Assembly: GCA_963851385.1 (NCBI GenBank)
Contig: CAWKPE010000004.1
Span: 1 to 43,193, forward strand
Origin: CAWEFA01 sp963851385
GTDB taxonomy: Bacteria; Bacteroidota; Bacteroidia; Bacteroidales; DTGW01
Direction: 5' to 3'
DNA length: 43,193 bases
Shown here: positions 1 through 10,948 of the stretch, one piece after another
How the letters are laid out: the number at the start of each line of letters is the position of its first letter
Position numbering within the stretch: position 1 is the stretch's first letter
Translations under genes and position numbers: made by a program
The notes under the pieces: model-generated
The model's input: the letters and a program-made list of their open reading frames with translations, nothing else
Told to the model about the DNA's origin: nothing
The model's database searches: none

Positions 1-66
1 GATTTCGATGCGGACGGCGCCACCAGCACTGCGCTCGTGGTGCGCAGCCTGCGTAAGCAAACTTAA
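1..66 (+). other. recJ: foreign recJ fragment at contig edge (chimeric end)
   Basis: The first ~52 bases are very GC-rich, unlike the AT-rich remainder. In frame 1 they read DFDADGATSTALVVRSLR, the conserved DHH-family motif of the single-strand exonuclease RecJ; Escherichia coli RecJ has GDFDADGATSTALSV at this place. The frame hits a stop at 64-66 just after entering the mprF sequence. The minus-strand mprF frame makes sense up to about position 53 and turns to nonsense beyond it. I infer an artificial join between a proteobacterial-type recJ read end and this Bacteroidetes contig. A natural insertion cannot be excluded because only one side is visible. Confidence 0.75.
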
Positions 67-2488
67 TGGTTCTTTCTTTGAAATTTTTTGCCTGTTCAAT
101 ACCCGAAAATGGTGCCATTCCAAGGTTCAGATAATTTTTCTTTTCATTTCTAAAGTATTCAATCATATTAACCATAAGAACATCCAGCACACCATTAGGA
201 GCATCTCTTAATTTCCTAATCAGGTCATAAGTTCCTTCGTCTGGATCATAATCAGGAATTAGATTGGTAAATGCAACTACTTGTTCCTCTAAATTTTCGA
301 CAGTAAGTATGATCTGGCCTTTCAATTCGGAAGCGTTCCATACTCCTTGTGTAAAAGACAATTCTCTCTTATCACAGTCAATTAACCAATCATCAGATAC
401 TTGTTTTAATTTTTGAAGTAGTCCGTCTTTTTGTAGTGGAAAATAGAAATTGCATATATAACCCAATGCTTTCATTTTGTTAAGTGCGTTACGCTCGGGC
501 TTTTTATCGCCACCTTCAAGAGAAAAGTTTGAAAGATCAACAATTCCTTCCTGTCCAATAAAAAGAGATTTTTTACCGTGATCTTCGAAATATTTTAAAT
601 GTTGTTCGTCGACCCTGTAATACATAGTTCTCAATCCATTTTTAATACAATATTTATCAAATTCAAAAATAGCAGATGGCAATTTTGAATCGTTTTCACA
701 TACAGGTGTTTCAAGCACCATTGCATAATCATTGGCAATCTTAAATGCGACAAAAAATTTTCCGTCTGCACCAAAATAAATTGATTTATCGGGGTAAACT
801 TTAAAATAGTCCAGTGAAGATTTCCCGTAAACCTGGAGTAATGATTTTGCCTTTTCAATGTCTGTAAGTTCATTTTTTATAATGTGGCGATATGGCTTTA
901 AGAGTAAATACAGTGAAGAAAATATTATAACTGCACCCAGAAAATTCAGAGAATGCAGGAACCATCTTGCAAAATGAGTATATGGAGTAAGAGCATCATT
1001 GTTAAAAATAAGAAGAGAATTCAACATATATAAAAATGAATGCCAAATATCGAGTTTAATCCCAAAATGATTTTTGCTGAGAAGATAAAACCCGATAATT
1101 CCGTAAGTAAAAACAAACATGAATATTCCAGCCAGATACCATTTGGTATTATGAAAAAGCCTTTTATCGCTTCTTACAAAATAATTCTCCCTTGTATATA
1201 TTAACATTAGCAGTACAATCAGAGCGAAAGAGGCCTCTTCGTAGTCAATAGCTTTTGTGAGATGACCAACGATTGAGAATGCAACGATAACTACTGTTGC
1301 AATCCAACTGTTTCTTAATCCTCTCATTAAATAAGCGGACAAAATAATCAAAATTACACCTGAAATAATAATGGAGAAATTTGAAAAATACCTGATATTC
1401 TCAGGAATAAAATCTTTGAGAATTTGTAATCGTTGAGCAATACCTGGAGTCAGCACTGAAATAATATTTACTATTCCAAGAATCAGAGTTAAAAAAGCTG
1501 GTAAAATTCTTAATAGAAAATTTTGTTTTTTATAAAGGAAACTGGCGGCACTAATTAATAAGGGCAGCCAAAATTCAAAAAACCGGTAAAGTATACTTAT
1601 AGAAATAGCTACAATTTTTGAAATACCAAATCCGATAAGCGTTAAGGTTAATATTAGTTCTACAGCTCCTAAACCACGCATAAAAGGAGATAGCGCGTAC
1701 ATTATTGTGGCTACAACATATCCAATTAATGCAGTTGATAATTGAATATTTATTCCCAAGGCATATGAAACAAAATAAAGATGAGCTATGCCACATATTT
1801 CAATTATAAAAGAAAAGAAAATAGCTTTAAGAAAAAATACGGAAGAATATTTTTCATTTTGTAAATCATCCATTAAAAGAACGATACCAGGAAAATATTT
1901 GGCCAGTATTTTGTATATTATTCCCTTATATAATAGAGATTTAAACCCCCAAAAAAGAAAAAGAAATATTAATGCCAGTAAAATAAATGCTAAAATAATG
2001 TTTTTACTTAACTCATGGGATAAAGCCAGTATTACTAAAGCCGGTATAGCAATTAAAAAAAGCGATGCAAATCCTGCAATTCCATAAACAACAGAAGACA
2101 GGTGTATCCTAATATTTGAAACACCCTTGTTTTTAATTTCCTGCGTAAAAAAAGCATATGAAGATACTCCTCCTGCAGGTAAAAAGACACTTATAAAATT
2201 TCTTTTCAATGCAAGAAGCAACATATTCTTATATGGAACGTTTGCATTCAGGCACTGAAAACTGGCTTTATACATAAAACCATGCACGATAATATATATC
2301 AGAGTAACTAATAAAGCCAGGACTATATATCTAGGATTGGCCTGTTGAATTAAACTGAAAGACTGGTGAAGCTGATATCCTTTGTGTTTAAGAAAATATA
2401 TGCAAAAGGCAATAGGTATTAAAGCAAGAGATATTTGAAAAATAAATTTGCCTTGAATACCGGATGTTGTAGTCTTAGTCTTAAGCAT
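53..2488 (-). CDS. mprF: bifunctional lysyl-phosphatidylglycerol synthase/flippase MprF (3' end cut)
   Basis: The minus-strand frame opens at ATG 2488-2486 and stays open through to the contig edge (~812 credible codons; MprF is usually ~840-860). The N-terminal ~500 residues are a chain of hydrophobic segments, the flippase domain. The C-terminal part is the DUF2156 aminoacyltransferase domain, with the family string LGMAPFSG near the end followed by KERTIKFAY, where the sequence breaks off at the chimeric join. MprF transfers lysine (or another amino acid) from aminoacyl-tRNA to phosphatidylglycerol and flips the cationic lipid outward, giving resistance to cationic peptides. No internal frameshift was found: codons checked near 895 and 55 are in frame with the start. 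It diverges from the virJ-like gene across 85 bp. Confidence 0.88.
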
Positions 2489-2535
2489 TATTTATTAATA
2501 ATTAACTGAATCAAAATTATAAGCATTTAAGATAT

Positions 2536-2543
2536 TATATTTG
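2536..2543 (+). promoter_or_regulatory. Bacteroidetes -7 box of the virJ-like gene
   Basis: TATATTTG matches the Bacteroidetes consensus TAnnTTTG and sits 30 bp upstream of the virJ-like ATG. No clear -33 TTG element was seen. The intergenic region is only 85 bp and must also hold the divergent mprF promoter. Confidence 0.5.
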
Positions 2544-2573
2544 TTTGCTAAATATAATTAAGATTTTTTTAAG

Positions 2574-3335
2574 ATGAGAAAAAGAATAAAATTTGTCATT
2601 TATATAGTTTTATTTTTAGCATTATGTATCGCAATTGTTTTATTGCACAAAGATAAATCAAATCAGATTTCTGAAATTAATAAATTATATCATAATAATT
2701 CCGAATTTAAAAATGATAATCTTTCAGATTTACCATTATTAAAATTTGAAGCTCACAATCACCAAAAAAATTATTATTTAATTATTTTTCCGGGTGATGG
2801 TGGTTGGCGAGATGTAATTGATTATATTTCGAAAAACCTTGCAAAGAAAGGAATAAATGTAGTCGGATTTAATACCATACCTTATTTCTCTGCTTATAAA
2901 AGCCCAAAGCAAATTGCAAGGGACTTAGGGAGAGTGATAAGAAATTTTTCATCGGTATGGAAAATAGATTCAGTAATAATTGGAGGATATTCATTTGGAG
3001 CAGAAATACTTCCTTTTACATACAACCAACTGGACAGCATTACAAAAAGTAAAGTTAAGAAAATATTGATGCTTGCTCCTTCCAATTTGGCTGATTTTAA
3101 GGTGAGTCCGATTTATTATTATAATCCTGCTAAAAGTAAAAAAGTAATACCTGAAATGGCGAAAATCAATCCCAATATGTTTATTATTTATTGCGATCAT
3201 TACAAAGAAACTATTTGCAAATCATTGGCTGCTAATTCTTCTTATGAGATAATAAAAATTAACTACAGGCACTTATTTATTGGACATTTTAAAGATGTTT
3301 CCAACGCTGTTTCGCAGCGCCTTTCAAAACTCTAA
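2574..3335 (+). CDS. virJ: VirJ/AcvB-type alpha/beta hydrolase, putative lysyl-phosphatidylglycerol hydrolase
   Basis: 253 residues. Residues ~7-24 form an N-terminal membrane anchor or signal segment. GDGGW (74-78) is the diagnostic VirJ/AcvB motif, and GGYSFGAEILPF (137-148) is the nucleophile elbow with Ser140. Asp208 (YCDHY) and His238 (GH) are plausible partners of a catalytic triad. In Agrobacterium and Rhizobium, AcvB hydrolyses lysyl-phosphatidylglycerol and works opposite the MprF homologue LpiA. Here the gene diverges from mprF, so the pair could make and remove the same lipid; this pairing in Bacteroidetes is my inference from position. The length matches short VirJ rather than two-domain AcvB. 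Confidence 0.8.
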   Translation: MRKRIKFVIYIVLFLALCIAIVLLHKDKSNQISEINKLYHNNSEFKNDNLSDLPLLKFEAHNHQKNYYLIIFPGDGGWRDVIDYISKNLAKKGINVVGFNTIPYFSAYKSPKQIARDLGRVIRNFSSVWKIDSVIIGGYSFGAEILPFTYNQLDSITKSKVKKILMLAPSNLADFKVSPIYYYNPAKSKKVIPEMAKINPNMFIIYCDHYKETICKSLAANSSYEIIKINYRHLFIGHFKDVSNAVSQRLSKL

Positions 3336-3534
3336 TAGGATGCAGAGATTGAAAATCGGAATAAAGATAAAAAGCGAAAAAAATGTTATCTCCTTCAGGC
3401 AAAATCTTTATCGTAAAACAATTTGTTTTTGTAACATCTTCCTGGTTATAAGCAAATAGCTTTACTTCTATTAATTTAAATGTTCTTAAGGCTTCTTTAA
3501 GGCTAACTTTAATACCAGCTTTTTTTAATATGTC
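3289..3534 (-). other. open coding-like remnant downstream of the PKD gene
   Basis: Minus-strand frame of 81 codons between a TAG and a TAA, with no internal ATG start. It reads with protein-like composition (for example LKEALRTFKLIEVKLFAYN and TIKILPEGDNIFFAFYL). It lies in the +1 frame relative to the PKD lipoprotein gene; removing one A from the A7 run at 3520-3526 would fuse it to that ORF. It overlaps the 3' end of the virJ-like gene in antisense by ~47 bp. I do not recognise the product. It may be a frameshifted gene tail, a gene remnant, or a chance open frame. Confidence 0.3.
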
Positions 3535-4417
3535 CTAATGTCGGTCTTATCGCTTTCCCTTTTAAGTTATTCTTTAACGGTCTTATTCTCGGTTTCCTAC
3601 TTTGGAGCGAATTACTATTATTTGTAATGGGAAGAAAAATATCTATTTCGACTATCAATGTAGATGAGGTTGTTGTCCAAAATTGTATACCCAGATTATC
3701 ATAATAATGACAAATGTAACCATTTATGGTCTGTGTAGAAGGAGTTCCATATGCTGTTTTTATCAGTGATATATCTTGTCCAAGAGAAATTCCTTTTGCT
3801 GTATATCCTGCATAGGGGTATAATACTGCAATTTCATCCGGATACTCGCTAGAATCTATATCAGTAGGAAGAAAATTAAAAAAATTCACAACAATGCCTT
3901 TTTGGGAATAATAAACCGAATGCTGATAATATTGTCCGGAAGTATCAACAAACATAGTACTATCTTGTCCCGAGAATTTATTTTTAATCGTATTCCAAGT
4001 ATCGGTAAGACTGACTTCCGTTATCCCGACACCTTCAAAAATACTTATTGTGCCCGTTACTAAGATGTTTTTTGATATAGAATTTGATTTGTCGTTTCCA
4101 ATTGCCACTAAGGTTATTGTGTAGTTACCTTTTTGTACATATGCATGAGCAGTATTTTTTGTTACAGCTGCACTTCCGTCGCCAAATGTCCATTGGAAAT
4201 AACTGGCATTTAAAGAACTGTTCGTAAAATAAACGGTATCACCTACTGCAGTAGTCGTAGCACTTGCGGTGAAATTAGCCTCAGGGTTATCAGAACTACA
4301 TCCATTAAATAATAACAAATTGCCTGTAATAAACAGCAGACATAACAACCTACTTTTAGTCAAAGATTTATTTTCATTATTTTTTGGTATAATTTTAATA
4401 TTCAAAAAGTTTTCCAT
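3509..4417 (-). CDS. PKD-domain surface lipoprotein
   Basis: 302 residues as read. The N-terminus has basic residues, a hydrophobic stretch and the lipobox-like LLLFNGCSS (Cys40), so lipid attachment is likely. The N-region before the hydrophobic core is long (~23 residues) and there is no later ATG. Residues ~50-121 form a PKD fold, with the hallmark FQWTFGDGS followed by AHAYVQKGNYTITLVA. The rest is unrecognised. The last ~35 residues (after IDIFLP) are strongly basic and unlike the rest, and the A7 run at the 3' end may hide a frameshift. It is probably an outer-membrane or surface-exposed protein. It converges on the virJ-like gene and stands alone. Confidence 0.75.
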   Translation of the reverse strand: MENFLNIKIIPKNNENKSLTKSRLLCLLFITGNLLLFNGCSSDNPEANFTASATTTAVGDTVYFTNSSLNASYFQWTFGDGSAAVTKNTAHAYVQKGNYTITLVAIGNDKSNSISKNILVTGTISIFEGVGITEVSLTDTWNTIKNKFSGQDSTMFVDTSGQYYQHSVYYSQKGIVVNFFNFLPTDIDSSEYPDEIAVLYPYAGYTAKGISLGQDISLIKTAYGTPSTQTINGYICHYYDNLGIQFWTTTSSTLIVEIDIFLPITNNSNSLQSRKPRIRPLKNNLKGKAIRPTLGHIKKSWY

Positions 4418-4926
4418 TCTATTTATTTTACATTATAAATTTTCTCATTCAATAATCAATAGAAAGTTATGAATTACCCTTCTTATTTTTATGATGAATT
4501 TTGCTCAAAAATAAACAATATGAAAATAGTATTGTTTTTATTCAGTAAATAAATTGTCTAATCGTCTTTTACAATTTAATGAATCAAAGATTTAAAATAT
4601 CTTGATCCATTTGATAATATTTTAGTACAAGTATTTTTTGAGCTATTTTGTGCCTGATGTAGATTAGCTCTACAATTGCAGAATAACTTTATAATTTATA
4701 AATATCTAATTTGCAAATGACATATTTATAGCAATAATAGAAAAATAGTTGGAAATTTATACCCCGAATTATTTATTAAGAATTTTGTATTAACAAATTT
4801 TAAATGTTCTTTCAAATAATTCAATATAATTGCATCATTAATTCTCTTAATTTTGCATTTCCATTTTAGAAAACCAAAATAAAGATTAAAGTAGCTTATA
4901 TTCTGGAATGAGATATTTTTTAAAAC
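4418..4926. promoter_or_regulatory. 509-bp intergenic region with a candidate efflux-operon promoter
   Basis: AT-rich spacer between the PKD gene (leftward) and the tolC-like gene (rightward). TAATTTTG at 4848-4855 fits TAnnTTTG on the plus strand, 72 bp before the nearest possible start, with a TTG at 4830-4832 at shorter than ideal spacing. Nothing else recognisable was seen: no regulator gene, RNA or convincing hairpin. Confidence 0.35.
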
Positions 4927-4950
4927 ATGCTTAAAAAAGAAAACAGATTT

Positions 4951-6302
4951 ATGAAATGCAGGAAAAGTGAGATATGTATGCTTTTTCTTGTCATTTCAGG
5001 TATTATTACAGGGCAAACAACTCAAGATACGCTTCCTTCCAAAGTTACATTATCGCAATGTATAACTTATGCATTGACAAATCTATCATTGATAAAACAA
5101 TCTTTGCTTGATGAAGATATAACAAAAAGAAACATAAGAATATCTTTGTCGGGCTGGTATCCGCAACTGGAAATTGATGCCAATGTGCAACATTTTTTGC
5201 AAATTCCTACAGCCTATTATCCAAACCTGAGTATTCCTGCCCCGTATACTCCATATGTTCCTTTTCCCTCTACAGCAACTTATGTATCATCTGGCATATT
5301 TTCTGCGAACCAGACCTTATACAGTAATAATTTATTCTTTGCTGCCAAAACTTTTAAACAACTTCGCAATCAGGCTTCAGAAAACACTGAAAATTCGAAA
5401 ATTAATACATATGTTGATGTAACTAAAGCATTCTTCGATGTATTGTTAACGGAGGAGCAGCTTAATGTCCTGAATGAAGATATATTTCGTCTGCAACGTA
5501 ATTATAAAGATGCTTATAATCTTTATCAGGATGGACTGACAGACAATATCGACTATCAACGTGCTGAAATAGCCCTCAGCAATGCCCAGGCACAAAGAAA
5601 ATCTACAGAAGAAGCAATAAAAGCCAAATATTCTGTTTTAAAACAACTTATGGGAGTTATACCTGAAAAGCAACTGTCAGTTTTATATGATTCCTCAAAA
5701 TATGAAAATGAAATATTAATTGATACAGCAAAAAATTTAGATTACAACAATCGAATTGAATATAAGCAATTACAGACTGCATTACAATTACAAGGTACTC
5801 AAATCAGCTATTACAAATGGTCATTTCTTCCAACATTATCTGCTTTTTATAACTATGACCCGCTGTACTCGAATAACCAATTTTCTGATTTATATAATAA
5901 GAATAATCCAAGTTCCCTGATTGGTTTAAAATTAGCACTTCCTTTATTTCAAGGAATGAACAGGATTGAAAACCTGAGCAAGGCAAAGTTCAATACCAAA
6001 GGCTCCAGCTTGGAATGGACTATCTGAAAAGCGAAATTAACAGTGAATATACGCTGGCTCTATCAAATTATATTAGTAGTCTGAATGAGATGAGAATCGC
6101 AAAAAAAAATATCACTATTGCAAAGAATATCTTTAACACTGTGAAGCTTCAATATGATAAAGGAATTAAGGCATATTTAGAAGTTATAGTATCTGAAACA
6201 GATTTACGAACAGCGGAACTTAATTATTTAAATATACTTTTCCGGGTTCTTACCAGCAAAATGGATTTGGAAAAAGCTTTAGGAGTAATAGAAATCAATT
6301 AA
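4951..6302 (+). pseudogene. TolC-family outer-membrane efflux protein, frameshifted
   Basis: Best start is ATG 4951 (MKCRKSEICMLFLVISG...), which begins a signal peptide; an ATG at 4927 is also in frame. The first part (to TGA 6025-6027) carries the TolC coiled-coil barrel repeat, and the second part (in frame from ~5991, ending 6302) completes it with helical sequence such as ALSNYISSLNEMRIAKKNI. The frames join cleanly at 5989-5990: AAG-TT-CAA becomes K-x-QYQRLQLG if one base, probably a T, is restored. The product would be the ~450-residue outer-membrane channel of the tripartite pump encoded by the next two genes. Single-base loss in a T run means either a real pseudogene or a sequence error. 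Confidence 0.85.
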
Positions 6303-6361
6303 AAATGAACTATAAATAATTTCTTATTGATAGCTAATAGTAGAAATTAAATTTAAAAACT

Positions 6362-7487
6362 ATGTATAAAATTTTTCATATAATTATATATTTTACACTG
6401 ATTATAGCTTTACTATCCTGCAGTGGAAATACAGCAAATAAAAAAACGGAAGATCCTGTAATACCTGTGACAGTTACTAACGTCAATTTTTCAAAAGCTA
6501 TTTTCTACAATTCATATCCTGCAAATATAGTGGCATTAAAAGAGGTTGAGTTACGAGGGCAGGTGAGTGGATATATTACTGGAATATATTTTACTGAGGG
6601 GAAAGAGGTTCATTCGGGAGAGAAACTATATGAAATTGATCGACGCAAATATCAGGCAGCATACGAGGAAGCACAATCAAATGTAAAGATTGCTGAAGAT
6701 AATCTTGAGAAAGTTCAGCGTGATGCCGACCGTTATACTGATCTTGCAAAGCAGGAGGCTATTGCACAACAGCTTTTTGACAATGCAATGACAGATCTTA
6801 AAAATGCCAAACAGCAGGTGAGATGCAGCAAATTCAGAACTGATAAAAGCTAAAACGGATTATGATTATTCTTTAATCAATGCTCCTTTTGATGGCACAA
6901 TAGGTTTTTCAAGTGTTAAGCTAGGAGCTCTCATAACCCCGGGACAGACTCTTCTTAATACGGTTTCTTCAGATGACCCTATGGGAGTTGATTTTGAAAT
7001 AAGCGAAACTGAACTTAGTCGTTTTCAAAAACTGGAAAATGCAGTAATATCAAAAAATGATTCAACATTCAGAATTACTCTTCCTGATAATTCAACTTAT
7101 CCATATATAGGAAAAATCAGTGTCATTGACAGGGCTGTTGATCCCCAGACAGGTTCAATCAGAGTCAGAATAACTGTTCCTAATCATGAAAAAATGCTTA
7201 AACCAGGCATGAGTTGTAAGGTTCTTGTGTTGAATGCAAATGCAGGTCAACAGATACTTATTCCATTTAAGGCAGTGATGGAGCAATTGGGTGAATATTT
7301 TGTTTTTATAAAAAATGATAAAAATGTTAACCAGGTAAAGGTCACACTTGGTCCAAGGGTCAATTCAAATGTTATTGTATTGAAAGGGCTAAATGGTGGT
7401 GAAACAATTGTTGTTGACGGCATTCAGAGACTTCACGATGGTACAGAGATCACAATTGCCCTTCCCAAAAAACAACAATATAAATAA
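6362..7487 (+). pseudogene. RND efflux membrane-fusion (periplasmic adaptor) lipoprotein, frameshifted
   Basis: Starts MYKIFHIIIYF and has a lipobox IALLSC near residue 20, so it is an inner-membrane-anchored lipoprotein as in AcrA-type adaptors. The barrel-sandwich segment (ELRGQVSGYITGIYFTEGKEV) and the first helix of the coiled-coil hairpin are in the first frame. The second helix, INAPFDGTIGFSSVKLGA, the beta-barrel and the membrane-proximal part are in the +1 frame from ~6824 to 7487. The break is at ~6820-6826 (Q-Q-V then D-A-A-N): one extra base. The total length of 1126 nt fits 375 codons plus one. It lies between the tolC-like and RND genes and belongs to the same operon. Confidence 0.85.
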
Positions 7488-7521
7488 TTTAAGGAAAGCA
7501 AATAAACTTGAAACTAATTTC

Positions 7522-10500
7522 ATGATAGCCGATACCTTCATAAAACGTCCAATCACAGCAATAGTAATTTCAATGGTCTTAGTCATTATAGGAACATTGG
7601 CGATACTTAACCTGCCTGTCAGTCAGTATCCTGATATTACTCCGCCTGTAGTTAAGGTATCAAGTCAGTATATTGGTGCTGATGCTACAACTGTTGAACA
7701 AACTGTCACTACACCATTAGAAATACAGGTGAATGGAGTTCCCGGCATGAATTATATCCAGAGCAACAGCACTAATGATGGCCGTTCGACAATGAATGTT
7801 TATTTTGATATAGGCACTAATGTTGATATTGCCACTACTGAAGTTCAGAACAGGGTAAATATTGCAACTCCTATTCTGCCTGATGAAGTGAAAAGACTGG
7901 GAATTACAGTTCGCAGGCGTAATCCGAGCGCTCTTATGCATGTAGCTATTTACTCTCCAAAAGGCACACATAACATCCGGTTTCTTGATAATTACACGAA
8001 TATATTTGTCAGGGATGCTCTTTTGAGGGTTAAGGGTGTCGGGGATATATTCACAAGGGCTGATGATTTCAGCATGCGTATCTGGCTTAAGCCTGATAAG
8101 ATGGCAAGCCTGGGGTTAACAGCTACTGACGTTCTTAATGCTGTTCAGGAACAGAATGTGCAGGTGGCTGCCGGCTCAATTGGCACTCCTCCCCAGCCTT
8201 CCGGTCAGCCTTTTGAATACACGGCAATTGTCAATGGAAGACTTAGCAGTGTAGAAGATTTCAAAAATATTATTGTCAGGTCTAATCCTGATAATGGTTC
8301 TATTGTTTATTTAAAGGATGTTGCACGTGTCGAGTTAGGTAAATTCAATTATTCAGGTGTGTCATTTGTTGACAAGCAACCTGCTTCATACATGATGATA
8401 TACCAGACTCCTGGCAGCAATGCTCTTGATGTTGCCAATGGTATTTACAATGCAATGGCTCAGCTTAGCAAATCTTTTCCAAGCGATGTTGCTTACATTG
8501 TGCCTTTTGAATCTGTTTCAGTCGTAAAAGTATCTATAAGCGAAGTTGTTAAAACTCTGCTTGAGGCATTGGCTCTCGTAGTACTGGTAGTATTTATCTT
8601 CCTGCAGGACTGGCGTTCTACTATTATTCCGGTTCTTGCAATTCCTGTGTCAATAATAGGCACTTTCATTTTCTTTATACCTCTGGGTTTTACTATTAAT
8701 AAGCTTACACTATTTCGGCTTTGTTCTTGCAATCGGCATAGTTGTGGATGATGCGATAATAGTAGTTGAAGCGGTACAGCGTTATATGGAAGAACAGCAC
8801 CTCTCGCCAAAAGAAGCTGCCCACAAAGCTATGGCAGATATATCCGGACCTGTTGTTGCCATTGCACTTGTTCTTGCTGCTGTCTTTGTCCCTGCCGGCT
8901 TTTTGCCCGGCATTGTCGGCAGGTTGTATCAGCAGTTTGCTATCACTATTGCCATCTCAGTTCTCATATCTGCATTTGTTGCTCTGTCTCTCACTCCTGC
9001 CTTATGTTCTTTATTTCTGAAACCCCACCATATCAATCAATCTTCAAAAGGACTTAACTACCTCTTCTTCCATTTTAATAAATGGTTCAACAGGAGAACA
9101 GAGGGATATACAAACAATGTCCGGATAGCTATAAAGCATTCCCGTTATATTGTCATCCTGCTGGTTATGATAATCTTTGGTGCTTATGTTATGATTATTA
9201 ATAAACCCACAGGTTTCATTCCCTTAGAGGATGAAGGACGTTTGTATATAACATTCGAACTGCCCGAAGCTTCTTCCACCTCGCGTACTGTGGATGTGCT
9301 GAAGAAAATAATGAATATACTGAGTCAGATTAAGGGTGTCGGCCATTATTCTGCTATAGCCGGGCTTAATGTAGTTACCGGTGCCACCAAAACCAACAGC
9401 GGCACTCTCTTCTGCCAGTTAAAACCCTGGGATGAACGTAAAAGCAAGTCTGAACAGCTTTTTGCTTTAATGGCCCAGATGCAGGCAAAATTCGCTGCCA
9501 TCAAGGAAGCTAATATTATTGTCATACCTCCTCCTGCTATTCCCGGGACTTGGCGCTACAGGCGGTTTCACTTTTGAACTGCAGCAACGCGAAAGCAATG
9601 ATGATATAAAAACTTTCGAACGAAATGTTTACGCATTCATGGCAGCTGCCAACAAACGTCCTGAAATTGCCCGTGCTATCACTTTTTTCAATGCACGCAC
9701 TCCCAACTATCAGCTCACTGTTGACCGTGATAAATGCAAAAAGATGGGTGTCAGCCTGTCTGAAGTCTTTAATACCATTCAGACATATCTCGGCAGCAGC
9801 TATATAAATGATTTCACTATATATAACAGGAATTTCCACGTAATTGCCCAGGCAGATACTCTTTACAGGAATGACATTGTTGATATGGATAAATATTATG
9901 TCCGTAATCAGCAGGGCACTATGCTGCCATTAAGCTCTGTGATGAGTTATAAAGTTAACGAAAGTGCTTCTATGCTTTCTCATTATAATCTTTACCGCAT
10001 GGCTGAATTTGTTGGTGATGCAAAAGCCGGATACAGCACCGGTCAGGCTCTTAAAGCATTACAGGAAACTGCCCAGCAGGTGCTGCCAAAAGGATATGGA
10101 TATGAGTTCTCAGGGCTTGAGCCGTGAAGAGATGAAAGCAGGTAACACTTCTACCTATATTTTCATACTATCAATATTATTCGTCTTTCTTTTCCTTTCT
10201 GCCTTATATGAAAGCTGGACAGTCCCTTTCACTATTCTGCTCGGAGTTCCCCTCGCTGCTTTCGGAGCTATATTTGGCACTGACATTTACCACAAGTCTT
10301 ACAAATAATGTTTATGCACAGATAGGTCTCATTACTCTGATTGGTCTTGCTGCTAAAAACTCTATTCTTATAGTTGAATTTGCCAAAGAGCGTGTTGACC
10401 GTGGTATCGAAATTGTTGCAGCCACTATTGAGGCTGTTCGTTTGCGACTGCGTCCTATATTGATGACATCGTTTGCTTTCATCTTTGGAGTATCTCCTTT

Positions 10501-10705
10501 GGTATTTGCCACAGGTGCCGGCGCCATTGCACGTCAGACTATCGGATGGTCAGTCCTGGGAGGTATGCTCGCAGCCACTGCATTAGGTATTTTCATAATA
10601 CCGGTTTTGTTTATCTTAATAATCCGTCTTACTTATGGCAAGAAAAAACTTGCCGAACTTCAGGCAAAACACAACTCATCTCCCGCTACTTTTGAACAAA
10701 AATAA
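7522..10705 (+). pseudogene. HAE1-family RND multidrug efflux transporter with four +1 frameshifts
   Basis: The true start is ATG 7522 (MIADTFIKRPITAIVISM), the typical AcrB/MexB N-terminus. The full ~1060-residue transporter can be assembled from five frames: 7522-~8712, ~8713-9546, ~9547-10117, ~10118-10276 and ~10277-10705. Key parts survive, including the TM4 proton-relay aspartates (GIVVDDAI) and the TM10 lysine (LAAKNSILIVEFAKE). Every break is one extra base in a short run: TTT at ~8712, GGG at ~9545, TT at ~10117, GG at ~10276. 3184 nt is 3n+1, consistent with four +1 shifts. The sequence is visibly richer in GC than its neighbours. The pump would be inactive unless these are assembly errors. 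Confidence 0.88.
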
Positions 10706-10837
10706 CAAAACTATTACTACATTTTATCAGCATAATTAGTGTAATAATCTTTATCAACATGAAGAATTAAAAATCAGTCAGTAAATATTATTTGACTAGA
10801 CTGAATTTTAAAATCAATCAAATATGCTAAAATAGCT

Positions 10838-10920
10838 ATTGCTTAGCCATTTTACCCAGAATTACAAATCCTAAATGAATATTGAATTTCATTGGTATAA
10901 GATTACTTAAAATTTAATAC
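10838..10920. repeat. dispersed intergenic repeat, copy 1
   Basis: The segment beginning ATTGCTTAGCCATTTTACCC and running through a ...GGTATAAGATTACTTAAAA... end resembles 26027-26112, with the same order of blocks and scattered differences. It is noncoding, between the RND gene and the next leftward gene. The remainder of the 243-bp gap shows nothing recognisable. Confidence 0.45.
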
Positions 10921-10948
10921 GTAACAGTGTGTCTAAAAGCCGAAGTTT

